Notes: generated by a model not told the origin, from the letters alone. DNA of 64,000 bases from Streptomyces formicae (GCF_022647665.1 NZ_CP071872.1:1860001-1924000), one strand, 5' to 3'. Counted from the stretch's first letter, positions 43,024-53,548 are shown. Made by a program: numbers and translations.

Positions 43024-44321
43024 CGATTCTGTTGACGGTCCTCGGCATAGTGCTGTTCGCCGTCGGCCTGCTCTTCTCCATCGCCTGGCACGAGCTCGGC
43101 CACCTCTCCACGGCCAAGCTCTTCGGCATCCGCGTGCCCCAGTACATGGTGGGCTTCGGCCCCACGATCTGGTCGCGGCACAAGGGCGAGACGGAGTACG
43201 GAATCAAGGCGATCCCCGCCGGCGGCTACATCCGCATGATCGGGATGTTCCCGCCGGGCGACGACGGGCGCATCGAGGCCCGCTCCACCTCTCCCTGGCG
43301 CGGCATGATCGAGGACGCTCGCTCGGCGGCCTTCGAGGAGCTGAAGCCCGGCGACGAGACCCGGCTCTTCTACACGCGCAAGCCGTGGAAGCGCGTCATC
43401 GTGATGTTCGCCGGCCCGTTCATGAACCTGGTGCTCGCCGTCGGGATCTTCCTCGGCGTGGCGATGTCGTTCGGCTTCCAGACCCAGACCACCGAGGTCG
43501 CCGGGGTCCAGCAGTGCGTCATCCCGCAGAGCGAGGACCGCAGCACCTGCCAGAAGAGCGACCCGGTCTCTCCGGGGGCGGCCGCCGGCCTGCAGAAGGG
43601 CGACCGGATCGTCGCCTTCGACGGAGCGCCCGTCAAGGACTGGACCGACCTGTCCAACCGCATCCGGGAGACCATCGGCCCCGCCACCATCACCGTGCAG
43701 CGCGGCGGCGAGGAGAAGGTCCTCGACGCCACCCTGCGGGAGAACATGGTGGCCAAGAAGGACGCCGACGGAGAGGTCGTCCCCGACGAGTTCGTCCGCG
43801 CCGGCTACCTCGGCTTCGCCGCCAGGACCGAGATCGTGCCGCAGACCTTCGGCCAGTCCCTGGACCGCATGGGCGACATGATCGAGAACGGCGTCGAGTC
43901 GATCATCTCGCTCCCCGCCAAGGTCCCCGACCTGTGGAACGCGGCCTTCGGTGACGGCGAGCGCAAGGACGACTCCCCGGTCGGCGTGGTCGGCGCCGCC
44001 CGCATCAGCGGCGAGGTGCTCAACCTGGACGCACCCACGCAGAACATCGTCGCCACGTTCCTGATGCTGCTCGCCGGCTTCAACCTCTCCCTCTTCCTGT
44101 TCAACATGCTCCCGCTGCTGCCGCTCGACGGCGGCCACATCGCGGGGGCGCTCTGGGAGTCCGTACGCCGCAACGTCGCCAGGCTCTTCCGCCGGCCCGA
44201 CCCAGGACCGTTCGACGTGGCGAAGCTGATGCCGGTCGCCTATGTGGTGGCGGGGATCTTCATCTGCTTCACCTTGCTCGTCCTGGTCGCCGACATCGTC
44301 AACCCGGTGAAAATCTCCTAG
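43020..44321 (+). CDS. rseP: Site-2 zinc metalloprotease (M50, RseP-like)
   Basis: A 433-residue membrane protease for regulated intramembrane proteolysis, probably of anti-sigma factors. The zinc-site HELGH is at about residues 25-29 in the first membrane helix. [13 protein letters not shown] near 360 supplies the aspartate ligand. A single PDZ domain (about 170-240) lies between. The sequence has four or more membrane segments. The ATG overlaps the dxr stop. Three hydrophobic stretches in the last 100 residues match the family. Confidence 0.92.
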   Translation: MTILLTVLGIVLFAVGLLFSIAWHELGHLSTAKLFGIRVPQYMVGFGPTIWSRHKGETEYGIKAIPAGGYIRMIGMFPPGDDGRIEARSTSPWRGMIEDARSAAFEELKPGDETRLFYTRKPWKRVIVMFAGPFMNLVLAVGIFLGVAMSFGFQTQTTEVAGVQQCVIPQSEDRSTCQKSDPVSPGAAAGLQKGDRIVAFDGAPVKDWTDLSNRIRETIGPATITVQRGGEEKVLDATLRENMVAKKDADGEVVPDEFVRAGYLGFAARTEIVPQTFGQSLDRMGDMIENGVESIISLPAKVPDLWNAAFGDGERKDDSPVGVVGAARISGEVLNLDAPTQNIVATFLMLLAGFNLSLFLFNMLPLLPLDGGHIAGALWESVRRNVARLFRRPDPGPFDVAKLMPVAYVVAGIFICFTLLVLVADIVNPVKIS

Positions 44322-44337
44322 CAACGAGCCGTTCAGA

Positions 44338-44366
44338 GTGGCCGGGCACCATGGGTGCCCGGCCAC
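44338..44366 (+). terminator. 13-bp hairpin terminator
   Basis: GTGGCCGGGCACC (44338-44350) pairs perfectly with 44354-44366 around a three-base loop, 16 bases after the rseP stop. It implies that ispG has its own promoter in 44367-44495. Confidence 0.8.
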
Positions 44367-44495
44367 ACACATCCCCGCACACATACGGAGCCACGACCGG
44401 CGCGGTGTGCTCGGGGCGAGGCCCGTGGCGTAACCTCAAAGGCCGGAGCCCGCCGATCTCGGGACCTCGATCCATACCTTGGGGTTGCACAGCAG

Positions 44496-45650
44496 ATGAC
44501 CGCGATTTCTCTCGGAATGCCGTCCGTTCCGACCAAGCTCGCCGACCGGAGGGTCAGCCGCAAGATCCAGGTCGGCTCGGTCGCCGTCGGTGGGGACGCT
44601 CCCGTCTCCGTGCAGTCGATGACGACGACGCGGACGTCCGACATCGGCGCGACCCTTCAGCAGATCGCCGAGCTGACCGCGTCCGGTTGCCAGATCGTCC
44701 GCGTCGCCTGCCCCACGCAGGACGACGCCGACGCGCTCGCCACGATCGCCAGGAAGTCGCAGATCCCGGTGATCGCGGACATCCACTTCCAGCCGAAGTA
44801 CGTCTTCGCCGCGATCGACGCGGGCTGCGCGGCGGTCCGGGTGAACCCGGGCAACATCAAGCAGTTCGACGACAAGGTCAAGGAGATCGCGCGGGCCGCG
44901 GGCGACGCGGGCACCCCGATCCGTATCGGCGTCAACGCCGGCTCGCTCGACGCCCGGCTGCTGAAGAAGTACGGCAAGGCCACCCCCGAGGCGCTCGTCG
45001 AGTCCGCCCTGTGGGAGGCGTCGCTCTTCGAGGAGCACGGCTTCCGCGACATCAAGATCTCGGTCAAGCACAACGACCCGGTCGTGATGGTCAACGCCTA
45101 CCGCCAGCTGGCCGCCCAGTGCGACTACCCGCTGCACCTCGGAGTCACCGAGGCCGGCCCCGCCTTCCAGGGCACCATCAAGTCCGCCGTCGCCTTCGGC
45201 GCCCTGCTCAGCGAGGGCATCGGCGACACCATCCGGGTCTCGCTCTCCGCGCCGCCGGCCGAGGAGGTCAAGGTCGGCATCCAGATCCTGGAGTCGCTCA
45301 ACCTGCGCCAGCGCCGGCTGGAGATCGTCTCCTGCCCGTCCTGCGGCCGCGCCCAGGTCGATGTCTACAAGCTCGCCGACCAGGTCACGGCCGGTCTTGA
45401 GGGCATGGAGGTGCCGCTGCGCGTCGCCGTCATGGGCTGTGTCGTCAACGGCCCGGGCGAGGCCCGCGAGGCGGACCTCGGTGTCGCCTCCGGCAACGGC
45501 AAGGGCCAGATCTTCGTCAAGGGCGAGGTCATCAAGACCGTGCCCGAGTCGAAGATCGTCGAGACCCTCATCGAAGAGGCGATGAAGATCGCCGAGCAGA
45601 TGGAGAAGGACGGCGTCCTCTCCGGCGAGCCCGAGGTCTCCGTCAGCTGA
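44496..45650 (+). CDS. ispG: 4-hydroxy-3-methylbut-2-enyl diphosphate synthase (flavodoxin)
   Basis: A 384-residue [4Fe-4S] enzyme of the MEP pathway. It converts MEcPP to HMBPP using electrons from flavodoxin or ferredoxin. The N-terminal barrel carries [15 protein letters not shown] and [13 protein letters not shown]. The cluster ligands lie in [11 protein letters not shown] and [13 protein letters not shown]. The length equals typical actinobacterial IspG. The start ATG has no strong ribosome binding site, but the conserved region begins soon after it. Confidence 0.96.
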   Translation: MTAISLGMPSVPTKLADRRVSRKIQVGSVAVGGDAPVSVQSMTTTRTSDIGATLQQIAELTASGCQIVRVACPTQDDADALATIARKSQIPVIADIHFQPKYVFAAIDAGCAAVRVNPGNIKQFDDKVKEIARAAGDAGTPIRIGVNAGSLDARLLKKYGKATPEALVESALWEASLFEEHGFRDIKISVKHNDPVVMVNAYRQLAAQCDYPLHLGVTEAGPAFQGTIKSAVAFGALLSEGIGDTIRVSLSAPPAEEVKVGIQILESLNLRQRRLEIVSCPSCGRAQVDVYKLADQVTAGLEGMEVPLRVAVMGCVVNGPGEAREADLGVASGNGKGQIFVKGEVIKTVPESKIVETLIEEAMKIAEQMEKDGVLSGEPEVSVS

Positions 45651-45664
45651 CCCACCGCGTCCCC

Positions 45665-45702
45665 GGAAGGGACCGGCCCCCACCGGGGGTCCGGTCCCTT
45701 CC
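45665..45702 (+). terminator. 12-bp hairpin terminator with inner stem
   Basis: GGAAGGGACCGG (45665-45676) pairs with 45691-45702. The intervening CCCCCACCGGGGG can extend the stem. It starts 15 bases after the ispG stop and is followed by TCGC. Confidence 0.85.
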
Positions 45703-45797
45703 TCGCATGCGGTGCCGCACGGCATCTGCGGGTACAGTGCGGAAATCAGCAGCCCACAGGCCCTGACCGGTGCCGAAGGAGTGTTGGAGCCGCCCTC

Positions 45798-46643
45798 TTG
45801 TTGATGCAGACGACCACCCGGGTCCTCGACCCCGGAGACCTCGGCGCCGCGCTCGCCGTCCTGGAGAGCGAGCCCGTCGCCAACGCCTTCGTCACGTCCC
45901 GCGTCCAGGTCGCCGGGCTCGACCCCTGGCGGCTCGGCGGCGAGATGTGGGGCTGGTACGAGGACGGCCGGCTCCGGTCGCTCTGCTACTCCGGCGCCAA
46001 CCTCGTGCCCATCTGCGCCACCCCCGAAGCCGTACGCGCCTTCGCCGACCGCGCCCGCCGGACCGGCCGCCGCTGCTCGTCCATCGTCGGCCCCGCCGAA
46101 TCCACCGGACTGCTGTGGCGGATCCTCGAACCCAGCTGGGGACCGGCCCGCGAGGTCCGCTCCAATCAGCCGCTGATGGTCACCGAGGCCATGCCGCAGG
46201 ACATCGCCCCCGATCCGTACGTCCGCCGCATCCGGAAGGACGAGATGGAGGTGATCATGCCCGCCTGCGTGGCCATGTTCACCGAGGAGGTCGGGGTCTC
46301 ACCGCTCGCGGGCGACGGCGGACTGCTCTACCAGGCGCGCGTCGCCGAGCTCGTCGGCACCGGGCGCTCCTTCGCCCGGATAGACGACGGCAAAGTCGTC
46401 TTCAAGGCCGAGATCGGCGCGGCGACCCCCCAGGCATGCCAGATCCAGGGCGTCTGGGTCGCCCCCGAGTTCCGCGGCCGTGGCCTCTCCGAGACCGGCA
46501 TGGCCGCCGTCCTCCGGTACGCCCTCGCCGATGTCGCACCCGTCGTCAGTCTGTACGTCAACGACTTCAACACCGCCGCCCGCGCGGCGTACCGCCGCGT
46601 CGGGTTCCGCGAGGTGGGCGCGTTCATGAGCGTGCTGTTCTGA
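45798..46643 (+). CDS. GNAT acetyltransferase with DUF4081 N-terminal domain
   Basis: A 281-residue protein. Residues 1-110 match the DUF4081 domain (VANAFVTSRVQVAGLDPWRLGGEMWG). The C-terminal half is a GNAT domain with the acetyl-CoA loop IQGVWVAPEFRGRGLS near 215 and LYVNDFNTAARAAYRRVGF near 255. The target is unknown. The TTG start is chosen for GGAG eight bases upstream; TTG 45801 or ATG 45804 would shorten it by one or two residues. It is followed closely by a second GNAT gene. Confidence 0.87.
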   Translation: MLMQTTTRVLDPGDLGAALAVLESEPVANAFVTSRVQVAGLDPWRLGGEMWGWYEDGRLRSLCYSGANLVPICATPEAVRAFADRARRTGRRCSSIVGPAESTGLLWRILEPSWGPAREVRSNQPLMVTEAMPQDIAPDPYVRRIRKDEMEVIMPACVAMFTEEVGVSPLAGDGGLLYQARVAELVGTGRSFARIDDGKVVFKAEIGAATPQACQIQGVWVAPEFRGRGLSETGMAAVLRYALADVAPVVSLYVNDFNTAARAAYRRVGFREVGAFMSVLF

Positions 46644-46685
46644 CGTGCTGTTCCGACCCGATCGGGGCCAAGTAGGGTGCCCGGC

Positions 46686-47225
46686 ATGGAACACGAAGTC
46701 GCGGTCGGCCCCGTCAACCTCGCGGCCCGCGTCGACGACGCGCTCGCCGTGCAGGCCCTCGCCTTCGGGCTGAGCGAGGACGAGATCGCGATCCGCCGCC
46801 ATATCGTGCTCCGCCACCTGCTCTGCCCCGGCGCCTGCGCCCTGGGCGCGACGACCCCCGACGGCCGGCTCGTCGGCTTCGTGTACGGCATGCCCAACGA
46901 CCGCACCCACTGGTGGTCCACGGTCGTCGAGCCGTACCTGCGCAGGAGCGGCTCCGACGACTGGCTCGACGACTCCTTCGTCATCACCGAGCTCCATGTC
47001 CACCCCGCCCACCAGGGCAGGGGCATCGGCCGCTCCCTGATCACCACCATCACGGACGCCGCCGCCCAACCCCGCTCGATCCTCTCCGCGATCGACACCG
47101 AGAGCCCGGCCCGCGGGCTCTACCGGGCACTCGGCTACCAGGACCTGGCCCGCCACGTCCTGTTCCCGAGTGCGCCGAAGCCGTACGCGGTGATGGGAGC
47201 ACCGTTGCCGCTGCGGCGGGGCTGA
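46686..47225 (+). CDS. GNAT-family N-acetyltransferase
   Basis: A 179-residue GNAT enzyme with the acetyl-CoA loop ELHVHPAHQGRGIGRSL (about 102-118) and an ARGLYRALGY closing motif. The acceptor is unknown. ATG 46686 is preferred; GTG 46677 would add three residues. The last 54 bases are duplicated 105 bases downstream. It lies 42 bases after the first GNAT gene and may share its transcript. Confidence 0.86.
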   Translation: MEHEVAVGPVNLAARVDDALAVQALAFGLSEDEIAIRRHIVLRHLLCPGACALGATTPDGRLVGFVYGMPNDRTHWWSTVVEPYLRRSGSDDWLDDSFVITELHVHPAHQGRGIGRSLITTITDAAAQPRSILSAIDTESPARGLYRALGYQDLARHVLFPSAPKPYAVMGAPLPLRRG

Positions 47226-47324
47226 GAGGGGCGGCCGGGGGTCTGGGGGTTGTCCTCCGGGAGGTGCAGTCCGAGTGCGCCGAAGCCGTACGCGGTGATG
47301 GGAGTGCCGTTGCCGCTGCGGCGG
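47166..47324. repeat. 54-bp direct duplication at the end of a GNAT gene
   Basis: Copy 1 (47166-47219) encodes the last residues of the GNAT protein. Copy 2 (47271-47324) is non-coding and identical except for two adjacent changes (CA to TG). The offset is exactly 105 bases. Copy 2 ends about 90 bases before proS. Confidence 0.9.
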
Positions 47325-47414
47325 TCCCGTTCGCGGGAGAACTGATTTCCACCCGCCGGGACTGCCCGGCTAACCTCCTGCACATCACCCTTTCTTGTAC
47401 GCAGGAGATAACCC

Positions 47415-49112
47415 ATGGCAGCCCAGGTCCAGCGCATGTCCCGTCTGATGGTCAAGACACTGCGCGACGACCCGGCGGACGCGGAGACGCTCAGCCACAA
47501 GCTCCTGGTCCGCGCGGGCTACGTCCGCCGCAACGCCGCCGGCATCTGGAGCTGGCTGCCGCTGGGCATGCGCGTGCTGGAGAACGTCGCGCGCGTCGTC
47601 CGCGAGGAGATGGACGCGATCGGCGCGCAGGAGGTCCTGCTGCCCGCGCTGCTGCCCAAGGAGCCGTACGAGGCGACCGGGCGCTGGGACGAGTACGGCG
47701 CGGAGCTCTTCCGCCTCCAGGACCGCAAGGGCGCGGACTACCTGCTGGGCCCGACGCACGAGGAGATCTTCACCCAGCTGGTGAAGGACCAGTGCACCTC
47801 GTACAAGGACCTGCCGGTCATCCTGTACCAGATCCAGACGAAGTACCGGGACGAGGCTCGTCCGCGCTCCGGCATCCTGCGCGGCCGTGAGTTCCAGATG
47901 AAGGACTCGTACTCCTTCGACACCTCCGACGAGGGCCTGGCGGAGTCGTACAGGCTGCACCGCGAGGCGTACATCAAGATCTTCAGCCGGCTCGGCCTGG
48001 AGCACCGCATCGTCTCCGCCGTCTCCGGGGCGATGGGCGGCTCGGCCTCCGAGGAGTTCCTCGCGCCCGCGCCGGCGGGCGAGGACACGTTCGTGTACTG
48101 CCCGTCCTGCGACTACGCAGCGAACACCGAGGCCGTCACCTTCACGGCCCCTGTCGTGGAGGGCGTGGAGCACGGGCCGGTCGAGGAGCTGGACACCCCC
48201 GACACTCCGACGATCGAGGCGCTGGCCGAGCACCTCGGCGTCCCGGCGTCCGCCACGCTCAAGAACCTCCTCGTGAAGGTCGACGGCGAGATCGTCGCGG
48301 TCGGCGTGCCGGGCGACCGCGAGGTCGATCTGGGCAAGCTCACCGACCACCTCGCGCCGGCCACCGTCGAGCTGGTCACCGCCGAGGACTTCGAGGGCCG
48401 GCCCGACCTGGTCCGCGGCTACGTCGGCCCGCAGGGCCTGGAGAAGGTCCGCTACATCGCCGACCCGCGCGTCGCGCCCGGCACGGCGTGGATCACCGGC
48501 GCGAACAAGCCGGACACGCACGCGAAGAACGTCGTCTGCGGCCGTGACTTCCAGGTCGACGACCAGCTCGACGTCGTCGTGGTCGAGGACGGCGACCCGT
48601 GCCCGTCGTGCGGGACCGGCCTGAAGCTGGACCGCGCGATCGAGATCGGCCACATCTTCCAGCTGGGCCGCAAGTACGCGGACGCCTTCCAGCTCGACGT
48701 GCTGGGCCAGCACGGCAAGCCGGTCCGCGTGACCATGGGCTCCTACGGCATCGGCGTCTCGCGTGCGGTCGCTGCGCTGGCCGAGCAGCACGCGGACGAG
48801 CAGGGCCTGTGCTGGCCGCGCGAGATCGCCCCGGCCGACGTGCACGTCGTGGCGGCGGGCAAGGCCCTCCAGACCGAGCTGGCGCTCGACGTCGCCGAGC
48901 AGCTCGGCGCGGCGGGGGCGCGGGTCCTGGTGGACGACCGTGTGGGCGTCTCCCCGGGCGTGAAGTTCACGGACGCGGAGCTCATCGGTGTTCCGAAGAT
49001 CCTCGTCGCCGGCCGCCGCTCGGCGGAGGGCGTCGTCGAACTCAAGGACCGCCGCACGGGCGAGCGCGAGGAGCTCCCGGTGGCCGAGGCGATCGCCCGC
49101 GTCCTGTCCTGA
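47415..49112 (+). CDS. proS: Prolyl-tRNA synthetase
   Basis: A 565-residue class II aminoacyl-tRNA synthetase of the bacterial type. It has motif 2 [21 protein letters not shown] split by residue 150, an inserted editing domain (about 220-400), and motif 3 [14 protein letters not shown] near 440. A C-terminal anticodon-binding domain follows. It charges tRNA-Pro and clears mischarged alanine. CAGGAGATAACCC before the ATG gives a good ribosome binding site. The following 349 bases hold no gene. Confidence 0.97.
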   Translation: MAAQVQRMSRLMVKTLRDDPADAETLSHKLLVRAGYVRRNAAGIWSWLPLGMRVLENVARVVREEMDAIGAQEVLLPALLPKEPYEATGRWDEYGAELFRLQDRKGADYLLGPTHEEIFTQLVKDQCTSYKDLPVILYQIQTKYRDEARPRSGILRGREFQMKDSYSFDTSDEGLAESYRLHREAYIKIFSRLGLEHRIVSAVSGAMGGSASEEFLAPAPAGEDTFVYCPSCDYAANTEAVTFTAPVVEGVEHGPVEELDTPDTPTIEALAEHLGVPASATLKNLLVKVDGEIVAVGVPGDREVDLGKLTDHLAPATVELVTAEDFEGRPDLVRGYVGPQGLEKVRYIADPRVAPGTAWITGANKPDTHAKNVVCGRDFQVDDQLDVVVVEDGDPCPSCGTGLKLDRAIEIGHIFQLGRKYADAFQLDVLGQHGKPVRVTMGSYGIGVSRAVAALAEQHADEQGLCWPREIAPADVHVVAAGKALQTELALDVAEQLGAAGARVLVDDRVGVSPGVKFTDAELIGVPKILVAGRRSAEGVVELKDRRTGEREELPVAEAIARVLS

Positions 49113-49461
49113 CGGGGCTGGGCACCGGCAGCCCCTTCGCGGGGCTGCCGGGCTTGCCGGTGTCGGGTGGGCACCCGGGGTGTCCGTCCTCAAACGCCGG
49201 ACGGGCTCGGGGTGTGGCCCGGTGGGTGGTCCGGTTCGGGGCCCCTCCGGGCTCGACTCCTCGGTGGTGGCGGCGTACAGGTTGTGCCGGGTTGCGAATC
49301 CGGCGTTTGCTGCCGTCTCCTGCGGGGCCGACCCTGCACGGCCCCGCCCCGGCGCCCCCCGGGTGCGAGTGGGCGGGGTTGTCGGGTCCGCGGGTCGTAA
49401 GTCGCCTGCGGGCCTGTGGGCCGGTGGGCGGGCACAAGCCCGAACGGATCCGCCCCCGTTG
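49113..49461. other. Gene-free region with dispersed intergenic repeat
   Basis: This 349-base region lies between convergent proS and the APH-like gene. It carries one copy (about 49221-49380) of a GC-rich repeat also found at about 60021-60135. The shared 18-mer GGCCCCTCCGGGCTCGAC is at 49240-49257. A conserved 8-bp hairpin CGGGGCCG/CGGCCCCG is at 49323-49346. No reading frame looks protein-like. The hairpin may end transcription in either direction. Confidence 0.65.
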
Positions 49462-50340
49462 CTACAGCCAGGCCGCCAGCTCCAGGGACAGTTCCGCCTC
49501 GCGGCCGCGGCCGGAGGCCATCGCGCGGGTGGCGGACTCCACCGCGCGGAAGAGGGTCCAGCCGCGCAGCCGGTCCGGGTCCAGGTCCAGGGAGTCCGCC
49601 AGGCGGTTCACGCGGCGGCGGGCCGCCGAGGGGCCCGAGGCCGTCGCGATGAGGTCCTCGACCCGGTCGCGGACGAGGCGGGCCAGGTCGTACGCCCGCT
49701 CACCGACCAGTGGCTCCGGCCCGACCGCCAGCCACGGCACCCGGTCGCCGCCGAGGACCTTGCTCTGCCGGAAGTTGCCGTGGAGAAGCAGTTCCTCGGC
49801 GGCCCCGGCCAGCAGCTCCTCCCGCGCCCCCAGCGCCCCGGCCACGAGCGCGGGCGGCGCCTCGTCCGAGTGCTCCGACAGCGCGGCGGCCTGCCGCCCC
49901 GTACGCTCGGCGACCGTCTCGAAGCCATGGCCGGCGGGCGGCTCCACCCACAGCCGCCGCACCGTCCCCGCCGCCTCCAGCAGCGCCTTCGACTCCGGCA
50001 GCGACCGCACCGACACCTCGGGATGCAGCCGCTCCAGCAGCAGCGCCCCCTCGGACGCGTCCAGCACCCGGACCGCGCCGAACCCGTTCCAGCACTCCAG
50101 CGCGGCGCGCTCCAGACCGGCCGCCGCGGACGGCGGGACGAGCTTCAGCGCCGCGGGCGAGCCGTCCGGTCGCCGTACGAGGGCGACCAGGCTGCTGCGC
50201 CCACCGGGGGCGACCACCCGTTCCACGTCCAGGCCGAGCCGGACGACCGCGTCCTCCAGGAGCTTGGGCAGCTGCCCGAGCCATTCGCTCTCGCCGAGCG
50301 GGAGCGCCCGCACCAGACGCTGGGGCGGTTCGAAAGCCAT
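49462..50340 (-). CDS. APH-like kinase homologue lacking catalytic residues
   Basis: A 292-residue protein of the aminoglycoside/hydroxyurea kinase (APH(6)-like) fold. The expected catalytic string HGDLHHGN reads HGNFRQSK (187-194), losing both the catalytic Asp and the metal-binding Asn. The DPK metal site reads GPE (207-209), losing the Mg-binding Asp. The surrounding fold ([28 protein letters not shown]) is intact and there is no stop, so it looks like a maintained pseudokinase, not a decayed gene or a resistance enzyme. ATG 50340 begins the conserved N-terminus [10 protein letters not shown]. Confidence 0.82.
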   Translation of the reverse strand: MAFEPPQRLVRALPLGESEWLGQLPKLLEDAVVRLGLDVERVVAPGGRSSLVALVRRPDGSPAALKLVPPSAAAGLERAALECWNGFGAVRVLDASEGALLLERLHPEVSVRSLPESKALLEAAGTVRRLWVEPPAGHGFETVAERTGRQAAALSEHSDEAPPALVAGALGAREELLAGAAEELLLHGNFRQSKVLGGDRVPWLAVGPEPLVGERAYDLARLVRDRVEDLIATASGPSAARRRVNRLADSLDLDPDRLRGWTLFRAVESATRAMASGRGREAELSLELAAWL

Positions 50341-50357
50341 ACGTGCGTTGTTCCCTT

Positions 50358-50831
50358 TCACTGCCCGGGCGATCGCCCGGCGGTCCGGCCGGCCGCGACG
50401 GCCGGCTCGGTGAGCTCCGTGAGCCCCGGAAAGGCTACGCCGCTGCCCCTCCACCGGACCGCCCGCACCGCCGCTTCGCGCAGCGCACCGGCGGCCTCCC
50501 GCCGCAGCGGACCCTCGGCGGCGCGCACCAGGTCGGAGTAGACGCCCGCGACCCGGTCCTCGAGCACGGCGGCGAGCCGTACGGCCGCGGCCGCGTCCGG
50601 AACCGGGAACGGCAGAACGTAGGCGGCGTCCGCGACCACCGGCTTCCCGCCCAGGTCACGCACCGTCCGCTCCAGGGCGTCACGGCGCGCGCGGTGCGCC
50701 TCGTAGGCAGCCGTTGCCTCCGCCCGCCTTGCGGGGGCGACGCGGCCGCCGACGACGCCGTACCCGTACACCGCCGCATGCTCGGCGGCGAGCGCGGCCT
50801 GTGCGGCCCGCGCGGCGTCGAGGGTGCTCAT
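50358..50831 (-). CDS. Ferritin-like DUF4439 protein
   Basis: A 157-residue, mostly helical protein. [21 protein letters not shown] at the start and [18 protein letters not shown] in the middle match the actinobacterial DUF4439 ferritin-like family. Glu/His residues are placed as in four-helix metal proteins. No enzymatic role is established. The ATG overlaps the stop of the upstream lipoprotein gene by four bases, so the two are coupled. Confidence 0.83.
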   Translation of the reverse strand: MSTLDAARAAQAALAAEHAAVYGYGVVGGRVAPARRAEATAAYEAHRARRDALERTVRDLGGKPVVADAAYVLPFPVPDAAAAVRLAAVLEDRVAGVYSDLVRAAEGPLRREAAGALREAAVRAVRWRGSGVAFPGLTELTEPAVAAGRTAGRSPGQ

Positions 50832-51370
50832 GCCACCGCCCCTTCCGTCAGCAGGTACACGTGCACGGCGCCGGCCGCGGCGACCGAGGCCAGCAGCCGG
50901 GCGTACTCCGGCCGGGCACCGGACAGCGCGACGGTGTGCGCGTCGGCCGCGCGCTGCTCGGCAGCGGCCAGTTCCTCCACGGCCGTACGGGCATCGCCGG
51001 GTACGGGCGCGGGCGACGATACGGCCGACGCGGACGGGCTCGCGGCGGCGGACGCCGCGGGAGACGGGCCCGCGGGGCCGCTCGCTCCTGCCGGCGCCAG
51101 CGCCTTCACATGCCGCGCCACCTCCGCCCGCAGCGGTGCGAGTCGCGCGGCGAGCCCCGGATGGGCGATCAGGACGGCGTCGTATCGGGCCAGCAGCGCG
51201 GCGCTGGCCGCCGTGCTCCGGCGCCGCAGCGCGGTATCCGCCGACACGGGCCCCGGCGCCGTCGGCCGGGCGGGCGTATCGCCCGACGCACACCCGGTCA
51301 GCGCGGCCGCGGCCGCTACCGCACCCGTCACCATGAGCGCACGTCTGCGCGTCGTTCCCGTGCGCTCCAC
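50828..51370 (-). CDS. Tat-type lipoprotein of unknown function
   Basis: A 180-residue protein with a twin-arginine lipoprotein signal ([22 protein letters not shown], lipid Cys27, shown here as overlapping segments [11 protein letters not shown] and AAALTGC). A helical region, an Ala/Ser/Pro linker and another helical pair follow, with [15 protein letters not shown]. The second half resembles the ferritin-like partner encoded directly downstream. GAGGAGA lies five bases before the GTG start. It is divergent from rimP. Confidence 0.78.
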   Translation of the reverse strand: MERTGTTRRRALMVTGAVAAAAALTGCASGDTPARPTAPGPVSADTALRRRSTAASAALLARYDAVLIAHPGLAARLAPLRAEVARHVKALAPAGASGPAGPSPAASAAASPSASAVSSPAPVPGDARTAVEELAAAEQRAADAHTVALSGARPEYARLLASVAAAGAVHVYLLTEGAVA

Positions 51371-51534
51371 GCGGGTCTCCTCGTGCCCAGGACCTGTCCT
51401 CGGTGTGATCACCGCAGGCGAGCGTACCTTCGGGTCAGCCCTGGGTGGACGGCAACACCCCCCGCGACCGGATACCCTTTGTGCTGACACACGACGAAAC
51501 CCACAACAGCACACGCGGCCGAGGAGTCACCCGG

Positions 51535-52047
51535 ATGAGCACCACCCAGAGCGAGAGGCTGCGCGGACTGCTCGAACCGCTCGTCAGCGCCGTGGATCTG
51601 GATCTGGAAGAGATCGAACTGTCCCGGGCCGGCCGTCGCCGTGTGCTGCGGGTCGTCGTGGATTCCGAGGACGGCGTCGATCTGGACGCCTGCGCCGAGC
51701 TGAGCCGTGTCATCTCCGACAAGCTCGACGAGACCGACGCCATGGGCGACGGCGAGTACCAGCTCGAAGTGACCTCCCCGGGCGCCGAGCGCCCGCTCAA
51801 GGAACACCGCCACTACCTGCGCGCCAAGGGCCGGCTGGCCAGGTTCCAGCTGACCACCCCGGAGGGACAGCCCGCCGGCGAGCTGGTCGCGCGGATCCTG
51901 GACCTGGACGACGATGGCCTCGACCTGGAGGTGCCGGGCGTGAAGGGCCGCAAGCCCACCACCCGGCGCATCGCTTTCGACGAGATCGCCAAGGCGCGCG
52001 TGGAGATCGAGTTCAGCCGCAAGGACAAGAAGGAAGAGGAGGCGTAG
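51535..52047 (+). CDS. rimP: Ribosome maturation factor RimP
   Basis: A 170-residue 30S-subunit assembly factor. The N-terminal domain has [35 protein letters not shown]. The [23 protein letters not shown] junction and a C-terminal SH3-like domain are typical. GAGGAG precedes the ATG by eight bases. It is the first gene of the rimP-nusA-ylxR-infB cluster; nusA starts two bases after its stop. Confidence 0.95.
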   Translation: MSTTQSERLRGLLEPLVSAVDLDLEEIELSRAGRRRVLRVVVDSEDGVDLDACAELSRVISDKLDETDAMGDGEYQLEVTSPGAERPLKEHRHYLRAKGRLARFQLTTPEGQPAGELVARILDLDDDGLDLEVPGVKGRKPTTRRIAFDEIAKARVEIEFSRKDKKEEEA

Positions 52048-52049
52048 CC

Positions 52050-53045
52050 GTGGACATCGACGTGAAGCTCCTGAGGGGCTTGGCACAGGAGAAGGAGATT
52101 GCCTTCGACCTGCTGGTCGAAGCGATCGAGTCGGCCCTCCTCATCGCGTACCACCGGACCCCGGACAGCCGCCGCCACGCGCGCGTCGTGCTCGACCGCC
52201 AGACCGGTCATGTGACCGTGTGGGCCAAGGAGGACCCGTCCGAGCTCGAGGAGGGGCAGGAGCCCCGCGAGTTCGACGACACCCCGCACGACTTCGGCCG
52301 TATCGCCGCCTCGACCGCCCGCCAGGTGATCCAGCAGCGGCTGCGGGACGCCGAGAACGACGTCACCTTCGGCGAGTACGCCCGCCGCGAGGGCGATGTC
52401 GTCGCCGGCCAGGTCCAGCAGGGCAAGGACCCCAAGAACGTCCTGGTCAAGCTGGACGACAAACTGGAGGCCATCCTGCCGGTGCAGGAGCAGGTGCCCG
52501 GCGAGGACTACACGCACGGTCTGCGGCTGCGCACGTACGTCGTCCGGGTGGCCAAGGGGGTGCGCGGCCCGTCCGTCACCCTGTCGAGGACGCACCCCAA
52601 TCTGGTGAAGAAGCTCTTCGCCCTGGAGGTCCCGGAGATCGCGGACGGCTCGGTCGAGATCGCCGCGATCGCCCGTGAGGCCGGCCACCGGACCAAGATC
52701 GCCGTGCGGTCGACCCGCAGCGGCCTGAACGCCAAGGGCGCGTGCATCGGCCCGATGGGCGGCCGGGTGCGCAATGTGATGGCCGAGCTGCACGGCGAGA
52801 AGATCGACATCGTCGACTGGTCGGAGGACCCGGGCGAGATGGTCGCCAACGCGCTCTCCCCGGCGCGGGTCTCCAAGGTCGAGATCGTCGACCTCGCCGC
52901 CCGCTCCGCCCGGGTGACGGTGCCGGACTACCAGCTGTCGCTGGCGATCGGCAAGGAAGGGCAGAACGCCCGGCTCGCCGCCCGCCTCACCGGATGGCGT
53001 ATCGACATCCGCCCGGACACCGAGCAGCCGGCCGAGCAGGGCTGA
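52050..53045 (+). CDS. nusA: Transcription termination/antitermination factor NusA
   Basis: A 331-residue RNA-polymerase-binding factor. The N-terminal RNAP-binding domain (about 1-105) is followed by an S1 domain ([21 protein letters not shown]...) and two KH domains, ending [28 protein letters not shown]. It lacks the C-terminal acidic repeats of E. coli NusA, as is normal in actinobacteria. The GTG start has AGGAAGAGGAGG just upstream, inside the end of rimP. Confidence 0.96.
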   Translation: MDIDVKLLRGLAQEKEIAFDLLVEAIESALLIAYHRTPDSRRHARVVLDRQTGHVTVWAKEDPSELEEGQEPREFDDTPHDFGRIAASTARQVIQQRLRDAENDVTFGEYARREGDVVAGQVQQGKDPKNVLVKLDDKLEAILPVQEQVPGEDYTHGLRLRTYVVRVAKGVRGPSVTLSRTHPNLVKKLFALEVPEIADGSVEIAAIAREAGHRTKIAVRSTRSGLNAKGACIGPMGGRVRNVMAELHGEKIDIVDWSEDPGEMVANALSPARVSKVEIVDLAARSARVTVPDYQLSLAIGKEGQNARLAARLTGWRIDIRPDTEQPAEQG

Positions 53046-53257
53046 CCCGGGCGGGGTCCGACCCGGGCCACCCCGGCGGCCCTCGGCCCACCCCCCCCGG
53101 ACGGCCTGCTCGGGCGGGCCCGCACTATGGGCCCTGGGGGAATGGAAGACGGCGCCTGCCCGTTGCGTGACCACGGGATCGCCATGAGTTTTGAGCCATC
53201 AACTGTTCGATTCTTGCCCCAAAGGGGTGAGGTCGGTACGGGGAGGTAGACTTAACG

Positions 53258-53548
53258 GTGTCTGGCCGGACGCAAGCCCGCGCCTGCCCTGAGCGAACCT
53301 GCGTGGGATGCCGGGAGCGAGCGGCCAAGAGCGATCTGCTGCGCATCGTGGCGATCGAGGGTGCGTGCGTCCCCGATCATCGCGGTACGCTGCCCGGCCG
53401 GGGTGCGTATCTGCACCCCGCCTCGGTCTGTCTCGACTTGGCGGTCCGCCGCCGGGCGTTCCCGAGGGCCCTCAGGGTCCAGGGACCGCTCGATACCGCG
53501 GATGTACGCCTGGCCGTCGAGAAGACGGCGGCGCAGGCAGCACCGTAA
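53258..53548 (+). CDS. ylxR: YlxR family protein (DUF448), RNA-binding
   Basis: A 96-residue basic protein with the YlxR signature PERTCVGCRER near residue 11 and GRGAYLHPASVCLDLAVRRRAF. It binds RNA, and related proteins have been linked to RNase P and nucleoid regulation. It sits between nusA and infB as in most bacteria. The GTG has GGGAGG 12 bases upstream. TAGACT at 53247-53252 could be a -10 box, which would make the transcript nearly leaderless. Confidence 0.92.
   Translation: MSGRTQARACPERTCVGCRERAAKSDLLRIVAIEGACVPDHRGTLPGRGAYLHPASVCLDLAVRRRAFPRALRVQGPLDTADVRLAVEKTAAQAAP

Noticed and set aside
49462-50340. Aminoglycoside resistance gene
   Set aside because: All catalytic and metal-binding residues are replaced, so phosphotransfer is not expected.
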